Notes under the pieces: model-generated
Databases searched by the model: none
Told to the model about the DNA's origin: nothing
Seen by the model: the letters and a program-made list of their open reading frames with translations, nothing else
Shown here: positions 16,335 to 23,103 of the stretch, piece after piece
Numbering within the stretch: position 1 is the first letter of the stretch
Layout of the letters: the number at the start of each line of letters is the position of its first letter
Translations under genes and position numbers: made by a program
Source: CAYGKP01 sp964350605
GTDB lineage: Bacteria > Bacteroidota > Bacteroidia > Cytophagales > JAAEPT01
Assembly: GCA_964350605.1 (NCBI GenBank)
Contig: CAYGKP010000014.1
Coordinates: forward strand, 1-23,103
Reading direction: 5' to 3'
Length of the DNA stretch: 23,103 nucleotides

Positions 16335-16754
16335 ATGCGCAATTCACTGATTCTGTTGGTTTTCCTGTGGGGAAGCATGGGCCTTTTGAAGGCGCAATCG
16401 GGTGTCACCCCGACCGAGGAGAACGCCCGTGTGGCCATCCAGTCGGGCAGCAGCCGCGAGCTGGTCAAGCTTTTTGGCGAGCAAACCGAGCTGAAACACG
16501 CCCTGGTCGAGAATCGCTCGGACCAATCAAACCGCTATTCGAAGCCGCAAGCCGAGGCGGTGATGCGCTACTTTTTCCAGAAGTATCCGCCCAAGTCGTT
16601 CAACTACCTGCACGTCAGCGAAGCCTCCGGCGGGTTGTTGCGCTATGCCATTGGTACCTACGAGGGCGGCGGCAAGCGCTTCCGCGTGCTGATCGTTCTG
16701 AAAAAGGACGGCGACAACTACCGCATCAATACCCTGGACTTTACCGAGGAGTAG
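16335..16754 (+). CDS. Exported DUF4783-family protein
   Basis: A 139-residue exported protein with a signal peptide (MRNSLILLVFLWGSMGLLKAQ, cleavage probably after LKA). The mature part starts with a helical stretch (IQSGSSRELVKLF) and continues with YSKPQAEAVMRYFFQKYPPK, HVSEA and a C-terminal sheet (YAIGTYEGGGKRFRVLIVL, YRINTLDF). This is the NTF2-like cone pattern of Bacteroidota DUF4783 proteins, whose role is unknown. The ATG at 16335 gives the signal peptide directly. The next exported protein gene starts seven bases after the stop, and the two are probably co-transcribed. Confidence 0.82.
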   Translation: MRNSLILLVFLWGSMGLLKAQSGVTPTEENARVAIQSGSSRELVKLFGEQTELKHALVENRSDQSNRYSKPQAEAVMRYFFQKYPPKSFNYLHVSEASGGLLRYAIGTYEGGGKRFRVLIVLKKDGDNYRINTLDFTEE

Positions 16755-16761
16755 CGGGGTG

Positions 16762-17250
16762 ATGAAACGCGTTTTCGTTTCCACGCTGAGCTTACTTGTC
16801 TGTGTTTCTGCTGCCTTCGCGCAGAAGCCGCCCTTTGAGCAGCTTCCTGACTTGGCCGAGCTTTATGGAGCAGGTGATGCGCAAGCGATTCGTGACTATG
16901 CGAAGGAAAACGGTTGGGAAAGGTCATCGAGCAGCTTGGACTATCACTATGGTGGCGATGATCAAATTCTTTTACACATCGCGCCGGACTTGAAAGGGCC
17001 TCCCTTTACGGCTTTTTACTTGGAGATCCCTGAGTCCCGATTGCTGATCTTGGCGGACCTCTTCCCATTTGCGAAGTTTATCGGTCGCCAAAGGGTGGAT
17101 GAGTACGGTGGTGAAATTGACTACTGGCATTTGGATGGGTCTGTCGGGATGACGGTTCAGGTGATCCCAAGCGGCGGCCCCGATGATGGGTTATTTGTCT
17201 TTCGCTTTGTGCCCCTGGAAGTCGTCTATTCTGCTTTCAACGAGCGGTAG
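16762..17250 (+). CDS. Small exported protein of unknown function
   Basis: A 162-residue protein with a good Sec signal peptide (MKRVFVSTLSLLVCVSAAFA, cleavage before QKPPF). The mature domain is acidic and mixed in fold. It has an N-terminal helix (LPDLAELYGAGDAQAIRDYA), a strand pair around LILHIAP-like segments (QILLHIAP), FYLEIPESRLLILADLFPF, and a final sheet (VGMTVQVIP, GLFVFRFVPLEVVY). I do not recognise the family. I use the ATG at 16762; a GTG directly before it (16759) would add one residue. It is the second gene after DUF4783, so both may serve the same envelope process. Confidence 0.72.
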   Translation: MKRVFVSTLSLLVCVSAAFAQKPPFEQLPDLAELYGAGDAQAIRDYAKENGWERSSSSLDYHYGGDDQILLHIAPDLKGPPFTAFYLEIPESRLLILADLFPFAKFIGRQRVDEYGGEIDYWHLDGSVGMTVQVIPSGGPDDGLFVFRFVPLEVVYSAFNER

Positions 17251-17282
17251 CCATTTTCCTTTCCCCCGGGGTCTGCGCTTCG

Positions 17283-17290
17283 TAGCTTTG
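17283..17290 (+). promoter_or_regulatory. Bacteroidota -7 promoter element before nadC (TAGCTTTG)
   Basis: Exact TAnnTTTG match ending eight bases before the nadC ATG, in a 48-base gap. A TTTCC stretch about 19 bases upstream is a possible weak -33 box. With the transcription start expected a few bases past the box, nadC mRNA would have almost no leader. Confidence 0.55.
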
Positions 17291-17298
17291 CGGGCCCC

Positions 17299-18159
17299 AT
17301 GGCCCTGGAATACGTCTCGGATCTTGCCCTTCAACAGTTCATCCGCCTGGCCCTCGCCGAGGATCAGGGGATGGGTGATCATACCTCGCTGGCGACGGTG
17401 CCCGCCGATGCGAACGGGTCGATGACTTGCCTTTGCAAGGAGCCAGGCATCCTGGCGGGCCTCAACCTCGCCGAGCGGATTTACCACCAGGTGGATCCAA
17501 AGATCAAGTTCCGAACCAAGATGCGCGACGGCCAACCCATGAAGCCGGGCGACGAGCCCTTTCATGTCGAGGGGAACGATCGGGCCTTGCTGTTGGCCGA
17601 ACGCTTGGTGCTCAATTGCATGCAGCGCATGTCGGGCATCGCGACCATGACCCGCCGCTTGGTCGAGTTGATTGACGGTACGGGCGCGACGCTGCTCGAT
17701 ACCCGCAAGACCACGCCGAACTTTCGAATGTGCGAGAAGTGGGCGGTGGTGATTGGCGGGGGACAGAACCACCGCTATGCGCTCGATGACATGATCCTGG
17801 TGAAGGACAATCACATTGACTTGGCGGGTGGCATGGCCCAAGCCCTCGATGCGGTGAAAGGCTACTTGGAGAAAATGGAAACCCCGGTGCCCGTGGTGGT
17901 GGAAACCCGCAGCTTGGCCGATGTCGAGTTGGTGCTGGAACACCCCTGCCCGGTGGAACGGATTCTGCTCGATAACTTTACGCCCGTACAACTCGGCGAA
18001 GCAGTTGCCCTCATTGATGGGCGGTGCTTTTCGGAGGCGTCCGGGGGAATTAACGAACAAACCTTACGCGCTGTCGCCCAGACGGGCGTCACCCACATTT
18101 CAATGGGGGCCTTGACCCACTCGGTCCGCAGCCTCGACCTTAGCCTGAACGTCCCATGA
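17299..18159 (+). CDS. nadC: Nicotinate-nucleotide pyrophosphorylase (carboxylating)
   Basis: Makes nicotinate mononucleotide from quinolinate and PRPP in de novo NAD synthesis, in the cytoplasm. It has 286 residues, the normal length. Family motifs: LALAEDQGMGDHTS near the N-terminus, ERLVLNCMQRMSGIAT, LLDTRKTTPNFR (the substrate-binding Arg/Lys group), GGGQNHRYALDDMILVKDNH, VVVETRS, ILLDNFTP, EASGGI and ISMGALTHSV at the end. It follows a strong promoter-like box. Its TGA overlaps the ATG of the YcxB-like membrane protein (ATGA), giving translational coupling. Confidence 0.97.
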   Translation: MALEYVSDLALQQFIRLALAEDQGMGDHTSLATVPADANGSMTCLCKEPGILAGLNLAERIYHQVDPKIKFRTKMRDGQPMKPGDEPFHVEGNDRALLLAERLVLNCMQRMSGIATMTRRLVELIDGTGATLLDTRKTTPNFRMCEKWAVVIGGGQNHRYALDDMILVKDNHIDLAGGMAQALDAVKGYLEKMETPVPVVVETRSLADVELVLEHPCPVERILLDNFTPVQLGEAVALIDGRCFSEASGGINEQTLRAVAQTGVTHISMGALTHSVRSLDLSLNVP

Positions 18160-18647
18160 TCGTCAAAACCAAAAAATACGCCTTGCCCACTGGGAAATAC
18201 ATTCGGCTGGCCATGCGCAACGTGATCCGCCAATTGTGGTGGGTGTTCCTGATCCCCATCGCGCTAGCGGCCATGACTTTTGTGGTGCCCTCGATTTGGT
18301 GGTGGATCACTGCCCTGATCCTCACGGCGCTGTACCTCTTGTTCTGGTACATCCAGTTTGCGGGGGTCACGCGGATGGAGCAGACCAAGATGCTGTTCGA
18401 TAAGCTGTCCTATCAGATCGATTCGCGCCAGATCATCATTGCCATTTCGCCCAAACAGGGCATGCCCGTGCAGTGGCCACAGGTCAAGAAGGCCTACTTG
18501 CGCAAGGACGGTATTGTGCTGACCCTCAACCGGGTACAGTTCATCTACTGGCCGTATAAAATCTTCAACTCGACGAACGAATCGAAGTTTGTTGAGTCGC
18601 TGATGCGCCGCAAGGGACTGCTTCCCGGCGGCGGCAACGAGGCCTAG
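18156..18647 (+). CDS. YcxB-like small membrane protein
   Basis: A 163-residue protein. A short basic N-terminus (LPTGKYIRLAMRNVIRQ) is followed by two adjacent membrane helices at about 26-43 and 46-66 (WWVFLIPIALAAMTFVVP; WWWITALILTALYLLFWYIQF). A cytoplasmic beta-rich domain then begins YQIDSRQIIIAI, with MPVQWPQVKKAYLRKDGIVL and IYWPYKIF. That order (two helices, then a PH-like domain with a W-x-x-V segment) is the YcxB/YcxB-like layout, function unknown. It overlaps nadC by four bases and ends four bases before the convergent pirin gene. Confidence 0.68.
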   Translation: MIVKTKKYALPTGKYIRLAMRNVIRQLWWVFLIPIALAAMTFVVPSIWWWITALILTALYLLFWYIQFAGVTRMEQTKMLFDKLSYQIDSRQIIIAISPKQGMPVQWPQVKKAYLRKDGIVLTLNRVQFIYWPYKIFNSTNESKFVESLMRRKGLLPGGGNEA

Positions 18648-18651
18648 TTCC

Positions 18652-19464
18652 TTACTCGACAAACGAGCCGCGCAGGCGGATTTTCTCGTCCCAGGGTTTT
18701 CCGGCGATCAGGATCAGGCGGGCGCCTTCGGTGGTGCTGACCGTGAGCGATCCGCCCGATTCGAAGAGCCAGGCCTGGGGGTTGCGCAGGGCTTGTTCGC
18801 CGTCCAGAAGCGCTTCACCATCCAAGAGGTAGAGAATGCCCGAAAACTCTGTGGGGACGGTCAATTTGTGACTGGCTTTTGCCGACAAGATGATGTCCTG
18901 GTAGATCACTTCGGTGCGCAGTTTCAGGGGCGATTTGCCACCCGCGACGTGGACGATTCGCACGCCTTTTTTGGTTTCGACTGGGAATTCGTCCGGCTGG
19001 ATTTGCTGGTACTCAGGGCTAAGTCCTTTCTGGGCTTGCGGCAGGTTGACCCACAATTGCAGGCCACGGTTGGTCCCATCGGTGCCCGGCATCTCCGAAT
19101 GCCAAAGGCCGGAACCCGCAGTAAAGCGTTGGGCACCACCCGCTAGCACGGTGCTGTCATTGCCAAGGTTATCCTTGTGCTTGAAGCCGCCTTCGATCAT
19201 ATAGGTCACGGCCTCAAAACCCTTGTGAGGATGGGGCGGAAAACCTGCAGGCGGCGAAATGTTGAACTCATCGAGGATCACAAATGGATCGATGTGGCGA
19301 AGCCCGGGGCTCGGAAACACACGCTTCACCCGCGCACCCGCACCTTCTTCGACCTCCTGAGCCTCGATCAGGCGGCCATTGTCTAAGAGTGAAGGCGTGT
19401 CAAGGCAGGTAAACGCAGCCAACCAGACAAACAGAAGGGGTAAAATGACGAGTCGGAGTCTCAT
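18652..19464 (-). CDS. Pirin-family bicupin protein with an export/lipoprotein-like N-terminus
   Basis: A 270-residue pirin. Pirins are double-cupin iron proteins; bacterial ones include quercetinase-like enzymes and stress-related regulators. The metal-binding cupin is intact: PPHPHKGFEAVTYMIEGG (two His), then LWHSEMP and GLQLWVNLP; the second cupin carries SGILYLLDGEALL. The N-terminus chosen here (ATG at 19464) is MRLRLVILPLLFVWLAAFTC: a charged start, a hydrophobic core and a Cys at residue 20, which suggests export and possibly lipidation, although AFTC is a poor lipobox. A TTG three codons upstream is a weaker start. Most pirins are cytoplasmic, so this is notable. The gene is convergent with the YcxB-like gene. 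Confidence 0.9.
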   Translation of the reverse strand: MRLRLVILPLLFVWLAAFTCLDTPSLLDNGRLIEAQEVEEGAGARVKRVFPSPGLRHIDPFVILDEFNISPPAGFPPHPHKGFEAVTYMIEGGFKHKDNLGNDSTVLAGGAQRFTAGSGLWHSEMPGTDGTNRGLQLWVNLPQAQKGLSPEYQQIQPDEFPVETKKGVRIVHVAGGKSPLKLRTEVIYQDIILSAKASHKLTVPTEFSGILYLLDGEALLDGEQALRNPQAWLFESGGSLTVSTTEGARLILIAGKPWDEKIRLRGSFVE

Positions 19465-19477
19465 TGGAATCAATTTA

Positions 19478-19491
19478 CATGTTCAAACATG
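19478..19491. promoter_or_regulatory. Palindrome CATGTT-CA-AACATG (possible operator)
   Basis: Six-base perfect arms around a two-base centre, 14 bases upstream of the pirin start, within an AT-rich patch. The distance from the start fits a repressor or activator site over the pirin promoter. Statistical support is weak for a single copy. Confidence 0.35.
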
Positions 19492-19541
19492 AATTAAAAA
19501 GATTGGTTCCCATCGAGCGAATTATTGGCGGACAGGGATTA

Positions 19542-19563
19542 TGCAATTGGCGCCCCGGTTGCA
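19542..19563. promoter_or_regulatory. Imperfect inverted repeat in the pirin/exported-protein divergent region
   Basis: Arms TGCAA and TTGCA enclose a GC-rich centre, with partial pairing of the next bases. It sits between the two divergent genes in the 141-base gap. It could be a regulator site, or chance. Confidence 0.2.
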
Positions 19564-19593
19564 TCGTTAAAGAAAGCGATTGCCAACCAAACC

Positions 19594-19601
19594 TACTTTT
19601 C
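19594..19601 (+). promoter_or_regulatory. Promoter-like -7 element (TACTTTTC)
   Basis: Near match to TAnnTTTG (last base differs), ending four bases before the ATG at 19606. This implies a leaderless transcript for the small exported protein. Confidence 0.4.
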
Positions 19602-19605
19602 TGCT

Positions 19606-20076
19606 ATGAAAACCACCATACGCATTTTGCTCGCGTTGCCAGCCTTGGGCTTGGCTGCGTTTCTATTTCTGGGTGCCCAGTCGTCGAAGGACAAACCTGC
19701 GCTGGATGTCCATGAGTCCGTGGAGCTGACCGAACTGCCCGCCGATCTGTTATCCTGGGCGTACGAGGAATCGAACGAGCGCATCGTGAAGCCCGTCGAA
19801 AAAGCCGATCCAGAGCTGGAGGAACGCTTGATGTTCTCGCGGTGCCCGACGGGCTATCACGCCCATTTCGACCGTGAGTTGGCGGCAAAGGAAGATGGGT
19901 ATGTGTATGGCGTGCTGCGCTACACCGAAGTCTGTGCCCCGAAAGACAGCCACCCGATTCGCCTAAGCGTGGACGGTAAAAAGGCCGAAATTTTCTTCGA
20001 GCCGATGGGCAAGTTCTTGCCCACCGAAAAGTGGATCAAGCTTCACTTCGTTGGTTCGAACGGCGAGGAGGGCTAG
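19606..20076 (+). CDS. Small exported protein of unknown function
   Basis: A 156-residue protein with an N-terminal hydrophobic signal or anchor (MKTTIRILLALPALGLAAFLFLGAQ). The mature part is charged, with two cysteines (SRCPTGYHAHFDREL and YTEVCAPKDSHP) that could form a disulfide. It ends in a strand-rich stretch (HPIRLSVDGKKAEIFFEPMG, KWIKLHFVG). I do not recognise a family. The ATG at 19606 follows a promoter-like box; upstream in-frame codons give no signal peptide and overlap the presumed promoter. It converges on the S41 protease gene with a 20-base gap. Confidence 0.68.
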   Translation: MKTTIRILLALPALGLAAFLFLGAQSSKDKPALDVHESVELTELPADLLSWAYEESNERIVKPVEKADPELEERLMFSRCPTGYHAHFDRELAAKEDGYVYGVLRYTEVCAPKDSHPIRLSVDGKKAEIFFEPMGKFLPTEKWIKLHFVGSNGEEG

Positions 20077-20096
20077 CAGCCCTTTCCCCTCTTGTC

Positions 20097-22190
20097 CTAT
20101 TTGTGGGCCAAGCGAACCGATTCTAGGTCCGAGAGGATGCGCAGCGATTCGAAGAGGTAGGGGTCCTCCTTCAGGTCCGACATCCACTCCATGAAGCTGG
20201 CGTGCTTGGTCTTATCGACCACGGTCAGCTTGGCATCCGGCTCGGTGAGCCGAACGTTCATCAGCGAAATTTCCTCGAGCAGGTTTTCGAATTGCGCCGA
20301 CTGAGCTTCTCGCTCCTTCATCAGCGTGCGAAAGGCTTCGAAGTTCAGGGGCATATTGGTCTGCTTACTCTGCGTTTCCAGGCGGCGGGCATTGCCTTCA
20401 ATGCGGCGGAAGACCGACCCGGTATCCACCCGAGTTTGGCTTAACAGTAAAAGCGAGTCACGGCCTTCCCGGCCCGAAAGCCACGGCTCGTACCGCGCGG
20501 GGCTGATCTCGTCCCAAGGCAGGGGGTAGTCAAGTTCTTGTTCACCCACTTCCAGGTAGCTGTACATGTCAGGCACGATCACGTCCGATTCCACCCCATG
20601 AAGTTGGGTCGAACGACCGTCGATGCGGTAGAATTTTTGGGTGGTCAACTTGAGGGCTCCCAGCGACTCGACGTTGCTGACCTCGGCGGTTTTGTCCAGT
20701 TCCAAGATCCGCTGGACGGTGCCTTTTCCGTGGGTCACGCGGCCGCCCAGAACGATGGCGCGGCCGTAATCTTGCATCGCGGCGGCCAAGATTTCCGAAG
20801 CTGAAGCCGAGAACTCATTCACCAAAATGATGAACGGCCCCGTGTAGATTACCGACGGATCTTTGTCTTCCATGATGTAGGGAGTGCCCGTGCGTGCCTT
20901 GATTTGGACCACGGGTCCCCGCTCGATGAAGAAGCCCGCCATGCGCACCACATCGGTCAGCGAGCCGCCGCCGTTGTCGCGCAGGTCAAGCACCAAGCCG
21001 TCGATGCCTTCACCTTGCAACTTTTCCAGTTCGCGCTTCACGTCGGTCGCACAGTTTGGCCCGCCGCTGTTCGAGAAATCGGCGTAAAACTGGGGCAAGT
21101 CAATGTAGCCCAACCGCACTCCTTGGCCTTCGATCACAGCCGAACGCGCATAGGTCTCTTCCAGAATCACCACGTCGCGAACGATCGAGATGATCTTGAT
21201 CGACCCGTCAATTTTCTTGACCGTCAGGCGCACCTGCGACCCCTTCGGGCCGCGAATCAGTTGCACAGCATCGTCCAGACGCATGCCCACGATGTCCACG
21301 GGTTCCTCCTTGTCCTGGCCCACTTTAAGGATCAGGTCCCCGGACTTGAGTTCGCCTTGTTTCCACGATGCACTTCCGGGCACAATGCGGATCACCTTGA
21401 TGTAGCCATCCTTCTCTTGCAGGGTCGCGCCAATGCCTTCCAGGCGGCCGGTGAATGAGATGTCGAAGTTCTCCTTGTCCTGCGGCGGGTAGAAATTGCT
21501 GTGCGGGTCGTAGGCACTTGTGATCGAGTTGATGTACAGCGAAAAGCGATCCTCAGGGCGCAACTGTTCGAGGCGACGGAAGTAGTCGGTCATCGTTTTC
21601 TTCACATCTCCCCGCGCTTGCACCTCCAACTCGGCCATCGATTTGTGGGGGGTCGAATCGTTTTGGGCCTGTTGCTCGGTCAACTCATAGAGTTTGAGCA
21701 ACACTTGATACTTGGTCTGCTTGCGCCAGGCATCGCGTTGGTCGGCCTTCGAACTGGCGTAGTTGATCTTGTCGCCATCTAACTCGATTTCCTCGTTGAG
21801 GGTAAAGTCGAATGGCTCCTCAAGGATTTCGCTCACCAGTTTTTCGGACTCTTTGCGCCGCTTGTCAAACAGGTTGCTCGACAGGTCTAGAAACTTGAAC
21901 TGGGCCTTCTCGATTTCTTCATCCAGGCCCCTTCGATACGGGTCGAGCTTTTCCAGGTCGGCAGCCAAAAAAAAGCGCTTGTTGGGGTCCAACCGATCGA
22001 GGTACATCTCGAACACACGCTCGGAAAACTTGTCGTCGATCTTGACCTGTTCGAAGTGGTCTTTGTCGAGCGAGCGCATCACTTCGCGCAGGATGAGTTG
22101 TTCGCGGGTGGATTTGCCTTCGGGCAAAAAGGCGATCAGGGTGAAAACACCGGCCAACAGGACGGCGAAACCAAGGAGTCGACGGATCAT
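20097..22190 (-). CDS. Tail-specific (carboxy-terminal processing) protease, S41A family, Prc-like
   Basis: A periplasmic Ser/Lys protease of 697 residues that recognises C-terminal tails and cuts substrates such as envelope and cell-wall enzymes. An N-terminal signal or anchor (residues about 4-21, LLGFAVLLAGVFTLIAF) precedes a helical domain with the Prc-type RFFLAADLEKLD segment. A PDZ domain spans about 240-330 (FTGRLEGIGATLQEKDGYI, GELKSGDLILKVG). The catalytic core follows: YIDLPQFYADF, VLDLRDNGGGSL, NEFSASASEI (nucleophile Ser463 by analogy with Prc), Asp474 and THGKGTVQ (Lys489). The C-terminal helical part matches Prc's DUF3340 region. It starts with ATG at 22190 after a leader of about 36 bases. 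Confidence 0.95.
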   Translation of the reverse strand: MIRRLLGFAVLLAGVFTLIAFLPEGKSTREQLILREVMRSLDKDHFEQVKIDDKFSERVFEMYLDRLDPNKRFFLAADLEKLDPYRRGLDEEIEKAQFKFLDLSSNLFDKRRKESEKLVSEILEEPFDFTLNEEIELDGDKINYASSKADQRDAWRKQTKYQVLLKLYELTEQQAQNDSTPHKSMAELEVQARGDVKKTMTDYFRRLEQLRPEDRFSLYINSITSAYDPHSNFYPPQDKENFDISFTGRLEGIGATLQEKDGYIKVIRIVPGSASWKQGELKSGDLILKVGQDKEEPVDIVGMRLDDAVQLIRGPKGSQVRLTVKKIDGSIKIISIVRDVVILEETYARSAVIEGQGVRLGYIDLPQFYADFSNSGGPNCATDVKRELEKLQGEGIDGLVLDLRDNGGGSLTDVVRMAGFFIERGPVVQIKARTGTPYIMEDKDPSVIYTGPFIILVNEFSASASEILAAAMQDYGRAIVLGGRVTHGKGTVQRILELDKTAEVSNVESLGALKLTTQKFYRIDGRSTQLHGVESDVIVPDMYSYLEVGEQELDYPLPWDEISPARYEPWLSGREGRDSLLLLSQTRVDTGSVFRRIEGNARRLETQSKQTNMPLNFEAFRTLMKEREAQSAQFENLLEEISLMNVRLTEPDAKLTVVDKTKHASFMEWMSDLKEDPYLFESLRILSDLESVRLAHK

Positions 22191-22226
22191 GTATTCGTAT
22201 TCAACCCGCGTTGGGCGGGGGACCTT

Positions 22227-22234
22227 GTAAGATA
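22227..22234 (-). promoter_or_regulatory. Promoter-like -7 element before the S41 protease (TATCTTAC)
   Basis: Six of eight to seven of eight match to TAnnTTTG, three bases downstream of the terminator T-run of the previous gene and 36 bases before the protease ATG. A small hairpin (CCCGC/GCGGG, 22205-22219) lies between box and start and could influence the leader. Confidence 0.35.
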
Positions 22235-22237
22235 GGC

Positions 22238-22256
22238 AAAAATCGCGCTAGGCGCG
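22238..22256 (-). terminator. Rho-independent terminator spanning the stop of the 86-residue gene
   Basis: On the minus strand CGCGC-CTA-GCGCG is followed by A and then five T. The stem is five perfect GC pairs, and the three-base loop overlaps the TAG stop codon at 22250-22248. The stop codon is thus built into the terminator. Confidence 0.6.
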
Positions 22257-22508
22257 GGGCAATGGGCCTTCCGCGCGGGTTAGGGCTGCCTGAAAACTTT
22301 GGAACATCGCCGTGAAATGGGCGTAGATCTCCTCGAACCACTGCTCGTCGAGCATCGCCTCGAAGCCTTCGCCCCCCTTCATTTGGTCTTGGGGCACCTT
22401 GTAGCCCTGGATCATCGGACCCGCTTCCAGTTGCAGCAAGTACTTGTCGCCCAGGGCAAAGAGTGAGATGTAGAACTTCTCGTGCGGGATGTTTTTGACC
22501 AGGCGCAT
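22248..22508 (-). CDS. Short conserved-looking cytoplasmic protein
   Basis: An 86-residue protein (MRLVKNIPHEKFYISLFALG...) with a strand-rich N-terminus (KFYISLFALGDKYLLQLEAG) followed by a helical C-terminal half (EQWFEEIYAHFTAMFQSFQAAL). No signal peptide and no recognisable domain. The ATG at 22508 is preferred: the frame stays open upstream to an ATG at 22559, but those codons run through the hairpin terminator of the superoxide dismutase gene. Function is unknown. Confidence 0.68.
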   Translation of the reverse strand: MRLVKNIPHEKFYISLFALGDKYLLQLEAGPMIQGYKVPQDQMKGGEGFEAMLDEQWFEEIYAHFTAMFQSFQAALTRAEGPLPRA

Positions 22509-22537
22509 GGGGGGCTTTGGGGTCGAGTGGAACTGAA

Positions 22538-22568
22538 GGAAGCCCGACGCTTCTCGCACCGGGCTTCC
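22538..22568 (-). terminator. Hairpin terminator after the superoxide dismutase gene
   Basis: Perfect nine-pair inverted repeat GGAAGCCCG / CGGGCTTCC with a 13-base loop, 26 bases past the sod stop. On the minus strand the stem is followed by TTCAG, a weak T-run. Being symmetric, it could work in either direction, but only the minus-strand gene ends here. Confidence 0.6.
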
Positions 22569-22594
22569 CGTATCAGTCAGTGAGAATCAACGAA

Positions 22595-23103
22595 CTAGGC
22601 CGCCGCGAAACGCTTGGCAACTTCCGCCCAGTTGATCAGGTTGAAGAACGCAGCGATGTAATCGGGGCGCTTGTTCTGGTACTTGAGGTAGTAGGCGTGC
22701 TCCCAGACGTCGAGGCCGAGGATCGGGGTGCCTTTCACTTCGGCGATGTCCATCAGGGTGTTGTCCTGGTTGGGGGTCGAGGTGATTTTCAGCGCGCCGT
22801 CCGAGACGATCAGCCAAGCCCACCCCGAGCCGAAGCGCGTGCCGGCGGCTTTGGTGAATTCTTCTTTGAAGGCATCGAAGGAACCAAACGCTTTGTCGAT
22901 GGCTGCGGCCAAATCGCCGACGGGTGCGCCGCCGCCGTTGGGCGAAAGAAGGGTCCAGAAGAGCGAGTGATTGTAAAAACCGCCGCCGTTGTTGCGGACC
23001 GCTGCGCCCGCAGAGCCCGCCGAAGCGAGAATATCCTCGATCGATTTGCTTTCCAGCGGGGTGCCCGCGATGGCGTCGTTCAGCTTGCTGGTGTAGCCCG
23101 CGT
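22595..23103 (-). CDS. Superoxide dismutase, Fe/Mn family, Mn-type (5' end outside window)
   Basis: Detoxifies superoxide using a single metal ion. The C-terminal 168 residues are visible; the N-terminus with the first metal histidine is cut by the window edge. Visible ligands and signatures: NHSLFW (second His), DVWEHAYYLKYQNKRPDYI (Asp and His ligands) and FGSGWAWL. Residues that usually separate metal types read as Mn-like: NNGGGFYNHS has Gly where Fe enzymes carry Gln, and STPNQDNTL has the Gln seen in Mn enzymes. No signal peptide can be judged. It is followed by a strong hairpin. Confidence 0.94.
   Translation of the reverse strand, partial: AGYTSKLNDAIAGTPLESKSIEDILASAGSAGAAVRNNGGGFYNHSLFWTLLSPNGGGAPVGDLAAAIDKAFGSFDAFKEEFTKAAGTRFGSGWAWLIVSDGALKITSTPNQDNTLMDIAEVKGTPILGLDVWEHAYYLKYQNKRPDYIAAFFNLINWAEVAKRFAAA

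Noticed and set aside
22205..22219. CCCGC/GCGGG hairpin in the protease leader as a riboswitch
   Set aside because: Only five pairs with a short loop and no larger conserved architecture; it can be mentioned as a leader hairpin but not as a riboswitch.

Overview
The window looks like a chromosomal segment of a GC-rich member of the Bacteroidota. Evidence: several starts are preceded by the phylum's TAnnTTTG-type -7 promoter element; many start codons lack a clear Shine-Dalgarno sequence; and the protein families are typical of the phylum (a DUF4783 protein, small exported proteins cut before QK or QS, a membrane polyferredoxin paired with an FAD oxidoreductase, and an AlgI/AlgJ-like O-acylation pair). 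I see no tRNA, rRNA, CRISPR array, insertion sequence or phage gene. The genes are very tightly packed.

Left part (1-5318). A DEAD-box RNA helicase reads leftward out of the window. Diverging from it are an MBOAT O-acyltransferase (AlgI type), an SGNH/AlgJ-type partner with an unusual N-terminal extension, and an outer-membrane beta-barrel protein ending in an acidic DDPYG-repeat tail.

Middle left (5273-11696, all minus). An apparent five-gene operon runs from an FAD-dependent oxidoreductase through a multi-cluster membrane 4Fe-4S protein into a DPM1-like GT2, a cellulose/mannan-synthase-like GT2 and a GT-C mannosyltransferase-like protein. Redox and glycan genes are joined with gaps of 12, 0, 15 and -17 bases. 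This is the most intriguing arrangement in the window. The flanking O-acylation pair could act on the same glycan, but that is inference.

Middle right (11854-16217). A tight plus-strand trio encodes a DinB-like protein, an NRDE/TANGO2-like protein and an ATP-grasp ligase. It converges on a minus-strand pair: phosphoglycerate mutase (gpmI) and a small lipoprotein.

Right part (16335-23103). Two small exported proteins (one DUF4783) are followed by nadC with an overlapping YcxB-like membrane protein. After these come a pirin with an export/lipoprotein-like N-terminus (minus), a small exported protein (plus), a tail-specific S41 protease (minus), a short conserved-looking protein (minus) and a truncated Mn-type superoxide dismutase (minus). 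Two good hairpin terminators separate the last three genes. All calls come from reading motifs by eye; no database search was possible.
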